From JAHEDH01 sp963753285 (GTDB lineage Bacteria; Actinomycetota; Acidimicrobiia; Spongiisociales; ZC4RG35), in the NCBI GenBank assembly GCA_963753285.1, contig CAVWBT010000002.1, positions 62,001 to 126,000 of the forward strand: 64,000 nucleotides of DNA. Direction: 5' to 3'. Within the stretch, counting starts at the first letter, position 1. Each line of letters starts with the position of its first letter. This document shows, in pieces, positions 26,270 through 33,978 of this stretch. Made by a program: the position numbers and the translations under genes. The notes below the pieces were generated by a model. The model was not told the DNA's origin and did no database searches. It saw only the letters and a program-made list of their open reading frames with translations.

Positions 26270-26298
26270 ATTATGGCGGCCGGGGCGCAACGAGTCAA
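26270..26298 (-). promoter_or_regulatory. ilvB operon promoter, TTGACT-17-CATAAT
   Basis: On the minus strand TTGACT (26298-26293) and CATAAT (26275-26270) are 17 nt apart, a near-consensus housekeeping promoter. The start site would fall about 26262-26264, only a few nt before the leader ATG, so the leader peptide is essentially leaderless. Confidence 0.75.
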
Positions 26299-26357
26299 CT
26301 ACGGACGACCCGACAGGCGGCTCGAAGCCGGATCGGGCGGGATCGGAAGGGATGGAC

Positions 26358-27596
26358 ATGAGCAACAAGACCCATGTGGTGATCGTGGGAGGGGGCTATG
26401 GCGGTGCCACGCTGGCCCGTCGGTTGGGTGACACGGTCGATGTGACGTTGATCTCCGACGACAACTTCCTGTTGTCCACACCGATGCTCGCCGAGGTGGC
26501 TGCGGGCTACCTCGATCCTCGCCACATCGTCACTCCACTCCGAGACCTGTGCCCACATGCGCGCGTCATTCAGGGGATCGTCGAATCGGTGGATCCCGAC
26601 GATGTCGCGGTCACCATCGATGGTCCGCTCGGTGCCGGCAGGCGGACGATCAGCGGCGACGTCCTGGTCATGGCACTCGGTGCGGTTCCGGCCGACTTCG
26701 GGATCGAAGGAGTGGCGGAGCACGCACTCGATTTCAAGACCATCGGCGACGCGCTGGCGATCCGGAATCGAGTGCTCGCAGCGCTCGAAGGGAGTGCCGT
26801 GTCGGACGACCCTCGCCTCACCCGCACCGTCGTCGTCGGAGCCGGGTACTCGGGTGCCGAGCTCGCTGCCGCCCTCTCCGACTTCGTCCACGAGGCCGCC
26901 GAGACGTACTTCGGCGCAGCCGTCCAGCCCGAGGTGATCCTGGTGGATGCCGTCGATCGGGTCACCCCTGCCCTGAGCGCGCGTCTGTCAGAAGCCGCTG
27001 CCGAGCAACTCCGTGAGCGCAAGGTGGAGATGCAGTTGGGGATCAAGGTGGATTCGGTGGATGCCGAGGGTTTGACGTTCGTCGACGGTGACCGGATCGA
27101 TGCTGCGACGGTGGTGTGGGCGGCGGGTGTGAAACCGAACCCGCTGATCGAGACGCTCGGTCTTCCGACCGATCGGGGCCGTCTGGTCACTGACGGGCGG
27201 ATGCGCGCCTCAGAGACCGTGTTCGCGCTCGGCGACGTCGCTGCGGTTCCGGATGGTTCGGGCGCGATCTCGCCTCCGACGGCGCAGTTCGCCGTTCGTC
27301 AGGCTCGCTATCTGGGCGACAACCTCCCGAAGATCCTCGCCGGCGAGACGGTGCCGCGATTTCGCTACCGCACGCTCGGGGAGCTCGTCTCGCTCGGGCA
27401 CCACAATGCGGTGGGGCGAATCTTCAAGGTGCCGGTCTCGGGTCTGCCCGCCTGGTTCCTGTGGCGCTCGTACTACCTGCTGCAGGTGCCGTCGCTCTTC
27501 CGGAAGGCACGGATCGCCATCGACTGGACGCTCGACGTGGTCTTCCCACCCGACATCGCCTGGATCCCCGCATCCAGCAAACAGCTGCCCGACTGA
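26358..27596 (+). CDS. Type II NADH dehydrogenase (NDH-2-like FAD oxidoreductase)
   Basis: With the ATG at 26358 (GGAAGG 7 nt upstream) the protein has 412 residues. It has an FAD-binding GGGYGGATLARRL near residue 8, an NADH-binding VVVGAGYSGAELAAAL in the middle and the second FAD motif VFALGDVAAVP; the C-terminus is hydrophobic and basic, fitting a membrane-bound enzyme. It would feed electrons from NADH into the quinone pool without pumping protons. It is transcribed away from the ilvB operon. Confidence 0.9.
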   Translation: MSNKTHVVIVGGGYGGATLARRLGDTVDVTLISDDNFLLSTPMLAEVAAGYLDPRHIVTPLRDLCPHARVIQGIVESVDPDDVAVTIDGPLGAGRRTISGDVLVMALGAVPADFGIEGVAEHALDFKTIGDALAIRNRVLAALEGSAVSDDPRLTRTVVVGAGYSGAELAAALSDFVHEAAETYFGAAVQPEVILVDAVDRVTPALSARLSEAAAEQLRERKVEMQLGIKVDSVDAEGLTFVDGDRIDAATVVWAAGVKPNPLIETLGLPTDRGRLVTDGRMRASETVFALGDVAAVPDGSGAISPPTAQFAVRQARYLGDNLPKILAGETVPRFRYRTLGELVSLGHHNAVGRIFKVPVSGLPAWFLWRSYYLLQVPSLFRKARIAIDWTLDVVFPPDIAWIPASSKQLPD

Positions 27597-27691
27597 ATGG
27601 GTTTCAAGTCATAGGTGTCAGGTTCTACGTTGGACTTGGAACCGGACACCTGAGACGGTTTTCTGTCACACCCTTTCGATACGTTGGCGGC

Positions 27692-27925
27692 ATGCTCATC
27701 GACTGTGATACCTGTTTGATGCGGGAGACGACCGCCTGCCGTGATTGTGTCGTGATGGTGCTGTTCTCCGACGGGCCCCTCGAGCTCGATTCCGACGAGC
27801 AGGCGGCGATCGACACCTTGGCCGACGCGGGCCTGGTACCTCGCCTCCGCCTGGTGACCGATCAGGCGCAAGCGGTGGAGGACGGGCGGGACGACGGGGC
27901 CGATCGGGACATCGCCACTGCGTGA
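27692..27925 (+). CDS. Small CxxC...CxxC protein conserved in actinobacteria
   Basis: The 77-residue protein begins MLIDCDTCLMRETTACRDCV: two CxxC pairs (C5/C8 and C16/C19) that could bind zinc or an iron-sulfur cluster. The rest is a short acidic region with an EQAAIDTLADAGLVPRL helix. I recall similar short ORFs in actinobacteria but know no function. It is preceded by a 95-nt gap after NDH-2. Confidence 0.7.
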   Translation: MLIDCDTCLMRETTACRDCVVMVLFSDGPLELDSDEQAAIDTLADAGLVPRLRLVTDQAQAVEDGRDDGADRDIATA

Positions 27926-28087
27926 GATCGCCTGATGTGGGGTCGATGGCGGGGCGGAACCGGGTGCCATCGATCCCACCGGCGGACCGTTGGTGCCGCG
28001 TCCCGAGGTCGGGGCTTCCGCAGATGAGTCGATCGACCCGTGGTGCGGTCGAGGGTGCTGCGTAGCGTGATGGTCGGGAGGTATCAC

Positions 28088-28258
28088 ATGGGCAATTGGG
28101 CATTCTTTCGGTCTGACGACTCTGAACGCGGGGCAGCACTCGCCGAGTGGGCGCTGCTGGTCGTCCTGATCGCGGTCGTTGCAATCCTTGCGTTGACGCT
28201 CGCCGGCGAGGAGGTCTCGAGTATGTACTCCGACATCGCCAGCTCCATCAACGTCTAG
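28088..28258 (+). CDS. Flp-like type IVb pilin (orphan)
   Basis: The 56-residue protein starts at an ATG preceded by GGGAGG. A short polar leader ends in ERG, followed by AALAEWALLVVLIAVVAIL, the hydrophobic helix of class III signal peptides; the invariant glutamate is at +5 after the cleavage glycine, with Trp in place of the usual Tyr. Such pilins form Tad/Flp pili or pseudopili. No prepilin peptidase or Tad secretion gene is present nearby. Its last 21 bp are repeated twice downstream. Confidence 0.75.
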   Translation: MGNWAFFRSDDSERGAALAEWALLVVLIAVVAILALTLAGEEVSSMYSDIASSINV

Positions 28259-28354
28259 GTGGGTCCGGGATGGGGAGCTGGTTCGCCAGCTCCATCAACG
28301 TCTAGGTGGGTCCGGGATGGGGGGAGCTGGTTGGCCAGCTCCATCAACGTCTAG
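28238..28354. repeat. Tandem duplication of the pilin 3' end (2.5 copies, 47/49-bp period)
   Basis: GCCAGCTCCATCAACGTCTAG, the last codons and stop of the pilin gene, occurs at 28238, 28285 and 28334. The linker between copies contains GGAGCTGG, which pairs with CCAGCTCC of the next copy. This gives two 8-bp hairpins, with TTCG (28274-28293) and TTGG (28323-28342) loops. Confidence 0.95.
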
Positions 28355-28379
28355 ACCTCGCCCCGGGTGTTGTTCTGGC

Positions 28380-28416
28380 CACCCCTGAGGGGTGAGGCCG
28401 CCCTCTTCGGGCGGCC
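28380..28416 (+). terminator. Two GC-rich hairpins after the pilin gene
   Basis: CACCCC/GGGGTG (28380-28394, 3-nt loop) is followed by GGCCGCCC/GGGCGGCC (28396-28416, 5-nt loop). They may end pilin transcription; no T-run follows. Confidence 0.5.
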
Positions 28417-28548
28417 GCAGCGATGTCCTGATGAATCCCAGGCGAGAGGTTTCGGCCTTCGTGATGAAGCGTCCCGCACGACGCACAGGCTGGATCGGGG
28501 GCGGGGTTCGATCCACACCTGCGTCAGGGACCGACCGACGGCCGACGT

Positions 28549-28581
28549 GACTACGGCGCCCGGCTAGGGGGCGCCGTAGTC
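28549..28581. promoter_or_regulatory. 13-bp perfect hairpin just before queG
   Basis: GACTACGGCGCCC (28549-28561) pairs exactly with 28569-28581 around a 7-nt loop, ending 9 nt before the queG GTG. It could terminate upstream transcription or hinder ribosome access. Confidence 0.6.
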
Positions 28582-28590
28582 TCAGGTTTC

Positions 28591-29694
28591 GTGGACACCC
28601 TTGCGATTCTCGAAGCGGCTCGCAGCCTCGGCATCGATCGGGCGGGAGTGTGCACCGTCGAGCCGTTCGACGACACGCAGCGAGATCTGGAACAGCGGAA
28701 GCAGTCGGGGCTGTCCGATCGACTCGGATTCACGTTCACCGACCCCGGTCGCTCCACCGACATACGTCGGACCTTCCCTTGGGCTGAACGCCTCGTCGTC
28801 GGTGCTCGTTCCTACGTTCCGGACGCAGGTTCCCCAGGTCCTGCCTCACCCGGCACCGGCCGGATCGCCCGATTCTCGACTGCAGACCACTACGAGCCGC
28901 TTCGCCTGGCGTTGACGGAACTGGCGGATCGATTGCGGGGACAGGGACATCGCGCTGAAGTGCTGGTCGACGACAATCGACTGGTCGATCGCGCTGCCGC
29001 AGTCCGCGCAGGCATCGGGTGGTGGGGCAAGAACACGATGGTGCTGACCAATCGTCTCGGCCCGTGGATCCTGCTGGGATCGATCGTCACCTCGGCTCCG
29101 CTCGAGGTGACCGCCGCCGACGAGCGCACCTGCGGCACGTGCTCTGCGTGCCTGCCGGCCTGCCCGACCGGAGCCCTGATCGCGCCTGGCGTGTTGGACG
29201 CGAGGCGGTGCATCGCCGCTCTCCTCCAGCAGCGGGGCGCTCTGCCGCTCGAGTTCCGAGAGGCGATCGGCGATCGGATCTACGGCTGCGACGACTGTCT
29301 GGATGCGTGCCCGCCTGGGCACAGACTGCTCGAAGAGCCGACGGAACAGCGAGGCCGGGAAGAACTGGCTGGACTCTTGGCGCTCACGGACGACGAGCTC
29401 GATGCCGAGTTCGATCGCTTCTACGTTCCGGGCCGCAAGATGCGCTACCTACGCCGCAACCTGCTGATCGCCCTCGGAAACAGCGGTGACGAGTCGGCAG
29501 TGTCCGTACTCGAGGCGCACGCGCACAGCGCCGATCAGATGCTGGCGGAACACGCCATCTGGGCAGTCGGTCGCGTCGGCGGTCCAGCCGCGCGAGCGGT
29601 GCTCGAGGGGCTCGATCCCTCGCGGTTGGACGACGAAGGAGCCCGGGCCCTTCAGTCGGCGTTGACGAGGTTGGATGCGCCCATCGGGAAGTAG
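28591..29694 (+). CDS. queG: Epoxyqueuosine reductase
   Basis: The 367-residue enzyme catalyses the last step of queuosine formation in tRNA using cobalamin and two [4Fe-4S] clusters. Cluster cysteines are C181, C184, C187 and C191 (CGTCSACLPAC) and C233, C236, C240 (CDDCLDAC). The N-terminal cobalamin-dependent domain shows GIGWWGKNTMVL. C-terminal HEAT-like repeats (about 300-367) fit tRNA binding. The start is GTG without a clear binding site. The rest of the queuosine pathway is not in the window. The 3' end overlaps glgP by 43 bp in the opposite direction. Confidence 0.95.
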   Translation: MDTLAILEAARSLGIDRAGVCTVEPFDDTQRDLEQRKQSGLSDRLGFTFTDPGRSTDIRRTFPWAERLVVGARSYVPDAGSPGPASPGTGRIARFSTADHYEPLRLALTELADRLRGQGHRAEVLVDDNRLVDRAAAVRAGIGWWGKNTMVLTNRLGPWILLGSIVTSAPLEVTAADERTCGTCSACLPACPTGALIAPGVLDARRCIAALLQQRGALPLEFREAIGDRIYGCDDCLDACPPGHRLLEEPTEQRGREELAGLLALTDDELDAEFDRFYVPGRKMRYLRRNLLIALGNSGDESAVSVLEAHAHSADQMLAEHAIWAVGRVGGPAARAVLEGLDPSRLDDEGARALQSALTRLDAPIGK

Positions 29695-31796
29695 GCGAGA
29701 TCGCAGTAGTCGGCCACCATTCGGTGGGTCGAGAAATCCCGGATCGACGTGGCGATCGCCTCTCGCATGACTGCGACCCATCCCGACGCAAGACCTGTCT
29801 CCGGATCGACGTCGTAGTAGAGCGGGGCGACTTCGTCGGCGAGCACCCGGTAGAACTCGTGGGCATCGTGGCTGTCCGCGCCCTCGTAATCGGGGTTGGC
29901 ATGATCGCTGCCGAAGGCCCACCCGTTCCTGCCGTTGTATCCCTCGATCCACCATCCGTCGAGAACGGACAGATTGGGGACACCGTTGATGGCCGCCTTC
30001 ATGCCCGACGTGCCCGATGCCTCCATCGGCGGGCGCGGGTTGTTGACCCACACGTCGACGCCCTGGACCATGAAGCGGGCAACTCGGGCGTCGTAGTCCT
30101 CGAGCACGTACACGTGGCCGCGGAAGTCGTCGGAACGAGCCAGTTCGGACAACTCTCTGATGAACGACTGCCCGAGCTTGTCGGCCGGATGCGCTTTGCC
30201 GGCGAAGACCACCTGGATGGGCCGCTCGGGGTTGGTGAGGATGTGATGCAGGCGACCACGGTCACGGAACATCAAGGTCGCTCGCTTGTACGTGGCGAAT
30301 CGGCGAGCGAACCCGAGTGTCAGTCGATCGGTCGGAAGCATGGAATCCACCGCCCGCAGTTCGTCTGGCGAAGCGCCATGCCGAGCCATCTGAGACCTCA
30401 GCCGTCCCCGTGCGAACCGGGCGAAGATCTCCTTCCGGCTCTGGTGAGCGTTCCAGATCAACTCGTCGGGGATCTCACGGGCTCGTTCGAGGAGTTCGGG
30501 TTGTTCGAGGAGCTTCGACGGCCAGGACCGGCCGAGCTCGCGTCCGAGGATCTTCCCGCCGTCACGTCCGAGCCAGGTCGGCGTGTGCACTCCGTTGGTG
30601 ACATGTGCCGCCGGCCCTCCGATGAGATGCTGCCAGCTCTGCGTCGACACTTCACCGTGTTTTCTCGAGACGCCATTGGTGATCGCCGACGACCGGATGG
30701 CCAGGGCACCGAGATCGAACATCTCGGTGTTGCCCTCTTCCGCCGATGCCATGTTCAACAGGTCCGGCATCGAAACGCCCAGGCGATCGGCCCACGGCCC
30801 GAGGTACTTCTCTGCGATCGAATGATGGAAGGTCTCGTTCCCGGCAGGGACCGGTGTGTGCAGCGTGAAGAGCGTCCGAGCACGGAGCTTGCCCCGAGCC
30901 GCTTCCAGGGTGAGTCCCCGATCGACCTCGAGCGCCGTCCGCTCCAGGAAGGACATGGCGGCATGCCCCTCGTTGACATGGAAGACGCTTGGCTCGAGTC
31001 CCAACGCCTCGATCGCACGCACGCCGCCGACGCCGAGGATGAGCTCCTGGCAGAACCGCATCTCCCGTCCCGAGACGTACAGCTGGTGGGTGATGGGGCG
31101 GTCCGACAGCGCATTGTCGGGGATGTCGGTGTCGAGCAACAGCAACTCGGTGAGTCCGACGTCGAGCTTCCAAACGGCAACGACGACATCCCGCCCGGGG
31201 AGCTCGACGGTGACCTTGAGCTGTCCGCCGCCTGGTCCCGCCACGGGCCGGATCGGGAGATCCCGGACGTCGAGGCGCGGGTAGATGTGCTGCTGGTCTC
31301 CGCTGGGATCGACTTCCTGACGGAAGTAACCGCGTCGGTAGAAGAGGCCGACGCCGACGAAGGGGATGCCGAGGTCGCTGGCGGACTTGGCGTGGTCGCC
31401 GGCGAGGATCCCAAGGCCACCCGAGTAGAGGGGGAGTGATGGGTGGACACCGAATTCGGTGCAGAAGTAGGCGACCGGGCCGTCGAGTTCGGCCGCCTGG
31501 CGTGACATCCACGTCGTGCGACCCGACATGTATCGGTCGAACGCTCGCACTGCGGTGTTGTAGGTGTCGTGCACGGCCTCGATCTGGTCCAGTTCGAGCC
31601 AGCGGGAGCGATCGAGCGTGGCCAGCACCTGGACCGGGTTGTGGTACTGCTCCCAGGCCGCCGAATCGAGCTGGACCCACAGGTCGCGGCCTTCGGGGTG
31701 CCATGACCACCAGAGGTTCTGAGCGAGGTCGACGACGCGGCCGAGGCTCTGTGGGACGGGGAACTCGGCGTTGGGCAGAGTTGGGATTCGAGACAT
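29652..31796 (-). CDS. glgP: Alpha-glucan (glycogen/maltodextrin) phosphorylase
   Basis: With the ATG at 31796 the enzyme has 714 residues; it releases glucose 1-phosphate from glycogen or maltodextrin. The N-terminal domain has QNLWWSWHPEGRDLW and the FCTEFGVHPSLPLYSGGLG block; the pyridoxal phosphate lysine is K600 in GTSGMKAAING. The length fits the short actinobacterial/archaeal type without the animal regulatory extensions. No Shine-Dalgarno sequence is clear; a small palindrome lies 6 nt upstream of the ATG. Longer in-frame starts run through a heptamer array and are rejected. Confidence 0.93.
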   Translation of the reverse strand: MSRIPTLPNAEFPVPQSLGRVVDLAQNLWWSWHPEGRDLWVQLDSAAWEQYHNPVQVLATLDRSRWLELDQIEAVHDTYNTAVRAFDRYMSGRTTWMSRQAAELDGPVAYFCTEFGVHPSLPLYSGGLGILAGDHAKSASDLGIPFVGVGLFYRRGYFRQEVDPSGDQQHIYPRLDVRDLPIRPVAGPGGGQLKVTVELPGRDVVVAVWKLDVGLTELLLLDTDIPDNALSDRPITHQLYVSGREMRFCQELILGVGGVRAIEALGLEPSVFHVNEGHAAMSFLERTALEVDRGLTLEAARGKLRARTLFTLHTPVPAGNETFHHSIAEKYLGPWADRLGVSMPDLLNMASAEEGNTEMFDLGALAIRSSAITNGVSRKHGEVSTQSWQHLIGGPAAHVTNGVHTPTWLGRDGGKILGRELGRSWPSKLLEQPELLERAREIPDELIWNAHQSRKEIFARFARGRLRSQMARHGASPDELRAVDSMLPTDRLTLGFARRFATYKRATLMFRDRGRLHHILTNPERPIQVVFAGKAHPADKLGQSFIRELSELARSDDFRGHVYVLEDYDARVARFMVQGVDVWVNNPRPPMEASGTSGMKAAINGVPNLSVLDGWWIEGYNGRNGWAFGSDHANPDYEGADSHDAHEFYRVLADEVAPLYYDVDPETGLASGWVAVMREAIATSIRDFSTHRMVADYCDLAYFPMGASNLVNAD

Positions 31797-31802
31797 CAGA
31801 CG

Positions 31803-31817
31803 AGCTTTCTGAAAGCT
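31803..31817. promoter_or_regulatory. Palindrome AGCTTTCTGAAAGCT upstream of glgP
   Basis: A perfect 7+1+7 inverted repeat lies 6 nt before the glgP ATG: a possible operator, or an mRNA hairpin at the start codon. Confidence 0.45.
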
Positions 31818-31847
31818 TGCGAAAAGGGAGACTTCTACGATAGCCGC

Positions 31848-31896
31848 TCTGCGCTCCGCGCTCCGCCGTTCCGAGTTCCAGGTTCCAGGTTCCAAG
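31848..31896. repeat. Heptamer array 7 (TCCGCGC to TTCCAGG)
   Basis: Seven in-phase units: TCTGCGC, TCCGCGC, TCCGCCG, TTCCGAG, TTCCAGG, TTCCAGG, TTCCAAG. The units drift gradually from one to the next. The array lies in the glgP-ilvD divergent gap. Confidence 0.8.
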
Positions 31897-31923
31897 GTGG
31901 TCGTGTGGTGTACGGCCTTTGCA

Positions 31924-31944
31924 GACGTGAGACGTGAGACGTGG
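31924..31944. repeat. Heptamer array 8: GACGTGA x 3
   Basis: GACGTGA, GACGTGA, GACGTGG, 15 nt before the ilvD promoter-like hexamer. Confidence 0.8.
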
Positions 31945-31958
31945 AACGGCCGATGGCG

Positions 31959-31964
31959 TACCCT
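31959..31964 (+). promoter_or_regulatory. -10-like TACCCT, 7 nt before ilvD
   Basis: TANNNT hexamer at leaderless spacing. It supports the ATG at 31972 as the start. Confidence 0.5.
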
Positions 31965-31971
31965 GGCGGGC

Positions 31972-33639
31972 ATGGACCTCAAGATTCACTCCCAAGATGT
32001 GACCGAAGGCCCCGCCAAGGCGGGGGCTCGGGCGATGCTCAGGGCCGTCGGGCTCGAAGACGACGACTTCGACAAGCCTCAGATCGGCCTGGTTTCTGCG
32101 GGCAACGAGGTCACCCCGTGCAACATCACCGGGCCGGAGTTGGCTCGCGCATCGAAGGAGGGTGTCCGCAACACGGGTGGCGTCGGTCTGGTCTTCGCCA
32201 CCATCGCCGTGTCCGATGGGATCTCGATGGGGCACGAGGGGATGCGGGCATCGCTCGTGTCGCGGGAGGTGATCGCCGATTCGGTCGAGCTCGTTGCACA
32301 CGGCGAGAGGTTCGACGGGCTCGTCACGATCGCCGGCTGCGACAAGTCGCTGCCGGGCATGCTCATGTCGGCGGCGAGAACGAACCTGCCCTCTGTGTTC
32401 CTCTACGGGGGCTCCAGCCTCCCCGGTCGCTACCAGGGAAGGGACATCTCCATCGTCGACGTGTTCGAGGGGATCGGCGCCCACTCCGAGGGGCGAATGA
32501 GCACCGAGGAGCTGACCGCCATCGAGAAGAGCGCATGCCCCGGTGCCGGTTCCTGCGCAGGCATGTTCACGGCGAACACGATGGCGTCGGTCGGTGAGGC
32601 CATCGGCATGAGCCTGCCCGGCTCGGCGTCCGTTCCCGCGATCGATCCCCGGCTGAGGGACTACGCAGTGCAATCCGGTGAAGCGGTGATGGGCCTGCTC
32701 CGCAACCGTATCCGCCCCCGACAGATCATGACCCGGGAAGCATTCGAAAACGCCATCACCACGGTGATGGCGTTGGGCGGATCGACGAACGCGGTTCTCC
32801 ACCTGCTGGCCATCGCCCATGAGGCAGGCGTGCAACTGGAGCTCGAGGATTTCGACCGGATCAGTCGGCGGACACCGCATCTCGGCGACCTGAAGCCGTT
32901 CGGTCGCTATCACATGGTCGACCTCGACCGGATCGGGGGTGTCCCGGTGGTGCTGCGTGCCCTCCTCGACGCCGGACTGCTCCACGGTGAAACGATGACC
33001 GTCACCGGAAAGACGATGGCCGAGAACCTCGAGGGGGTGGCGTTCCCGAACGACCAGGACGTCATCCGGCCGATCGACGATCCGCTTGCACGCCAGGGTG
33101 GGATCGCCATCCTGCGGGGCTCGCTCGCCCCGAACGGTGCGGTCGTCAAGGTGGCGGGGATCGAACTCGACGTGTTCGAGGGCCCGGCGAAGGTGTTCGA
33201 GGGTGAGCAGTCGGCACTCGAGGCGCTCTTCGGCCACAGGATCGAGAAGGGTGACGTGGTCGTGATCCGCACCGAGGGACCGGTCGGCGGTCCTGGAATG
33301 AGAGAGATGCTCCAGATCACCGCCGCCATCAAGGGGGCCGGCCTCGGCAAGGACGTCTTGCTGATCACCGACGGCCGCTTCTCTGGAGGGACCACCGGGC
33401 TCTGCATCGGGCACGTCGCACCCGAGTCCGAGACCGGAGGTCCGATCGGCTTGGTCCGCGACGGCGATCGCATCCGAGTGGACATCGCCGAGCGGCGGCT
33501 CGATCTCCTGGTCGACGAGGCTACCGTCGCCGAGCGCCAGGAGGACTGGAAGCCGCAACCACCCCGCTACGAAACCGGGGTGCTCGCCAAGTACGCCCGC
33601 CTCGTGGGGTCGGCGGATACCGGCGCCGTCACCAACTGA
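31972..33639 (+). CDS. ilvD: Dihydroxy-acid dehydratase
   Basis: The 555-residue iron-sulfur enzyme dehydrates dihydroxy acids to 2-oxo acids in valine, leucine and isoleucine synthesis. Cluster-binding motifs are GCDKSLPGMLM near 122-132 and ACPGAGSCAGMFTANTM near 190-206; GGSTNAVLHL and SGGTTGLCIGH are typical. It lies 5.9 kb from ilvB on the other strand and completes the ilvBNCD set. The start fits the promoter-like hexamer 7 nt upstream; the frame is open further upstream through repeats. Confidence 0.96.
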   Translation: MDLKIHSQDVTEGPAKAGARAMLRAVGLEDDDFDKPQIGLVSAGNEVTPCNITGPELARASKEGVRNTGGVGLVFATIAVSDGISMGHEGMRASLVSREVIADSVELVAHGERFDGLVTIAGCDKSLPGMLMSAARTNLPSVFLYGGSSLPGRYQGRDISIVDVFEGIGAHSEGRMSTEELTAIEKSACPGAGSCAGMFTANTMASVGEAIGMSLPGSASVPAIDPRLRDYAVQSGEAVMGLLRNRIRPRQIMTREAFENAITTVMALGGSTNAVLHLLAIAHEAGVQLELEDFDRISRRTPHLGDLKPFGRYHMVDLDRIGGVPVVLRALLDAGLLHGETMTVTGKTMAENLEGVAFPNDQDVIRPIDDPLARQGGIAILRGSLAPNGAVVKVAGIELDVFEGPAKVFEGEQSALEALFGHRIEKGDVVVIRTEGPVGGPGMREMLQITAAIKGAGLGKDVLLITDGRFSGGTTGLCIGHVAPESETGGPIGLVRDGDRIRVDIAERRLDLLVDEATVAERQEDWKPQPPRYETGVLAKYARLVGSADTGAVTN

Positions 33640-33642
33640 TCG

Positions 33643-33978
33643 ATGGTCCGGATCTACGCCGTCGTGCTCGTGATCGGGTTGATCGCGCTCGTTGCGTGGA
33701 TCCTCGCCCACACCGTGTTCGCCGATTCGCCGCGTGCTCGGCTCGATCCCGAGGCGCGGTTCGGCATCCCAGGTCGGCGCGTGGTCGCGGGGCTCGTCGG
33801 GTTCTCGATGGCGGGGTTGTCGGCCGAGTTCTCCCCGCGAGACCTCAGCTGGCCGGTTGCGCTCATCCTCGCCCTGGTCGGAGCCGCCGTCCTGGCGTGG
33901 TACGCCGGTCGCCCGATCTTCGCGCCGGGACCAGGTGTCCCGGACGCCGAAGCCCGTTCGACGGAAGTGTCGGACTGA
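33643..33978 (+). CDS. Small membrane protein, function unknown
   Basis: The 111-residue protein has three likely membrane segments: 4-24 (YAVVLVIGLIALVAWILAH), about 46-62 and 70-88. The C-terminal tail is polar. It starts 3 nt after ilvD and shares TGATG with the next gene, so it is part of the ilvD transcript. No family is recognised. Confidence 0.7.
   Translation: MVRIYAVVLVIGLIALVAWILAHTVFADSPRARLDPEARFGIPGRRVVAGLVGFSMAGLSAEFSPRDLSWPVALILALVGAAVLAWYAGRPIFAPGPGVPDAEARSTEVSD

Larger units (their letters stand above)
28259..28590. other. Hairpin-rich gap between pilin and queG
   Basis: No gene is visible. The 332 bp hold the duplicated pilin end, two further hairpins at 28380-28416 and a 13-bp stem at 28549-28581. 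Confidence 0.7.

Noticed and set aside
29724..31439. 571-codon plus-strand frame opposite glgP
   Set aside because: Shadow of glgP, which has a complete active site in the other frame.
30652..33711. 1019-codon minus-strand open frame across glgP and ilvD
   Set aside because: It is antisense to two certain genes in a high-GC region where stop codons are rare; its Arg/His/Asp-rich sequence resembles no protein.
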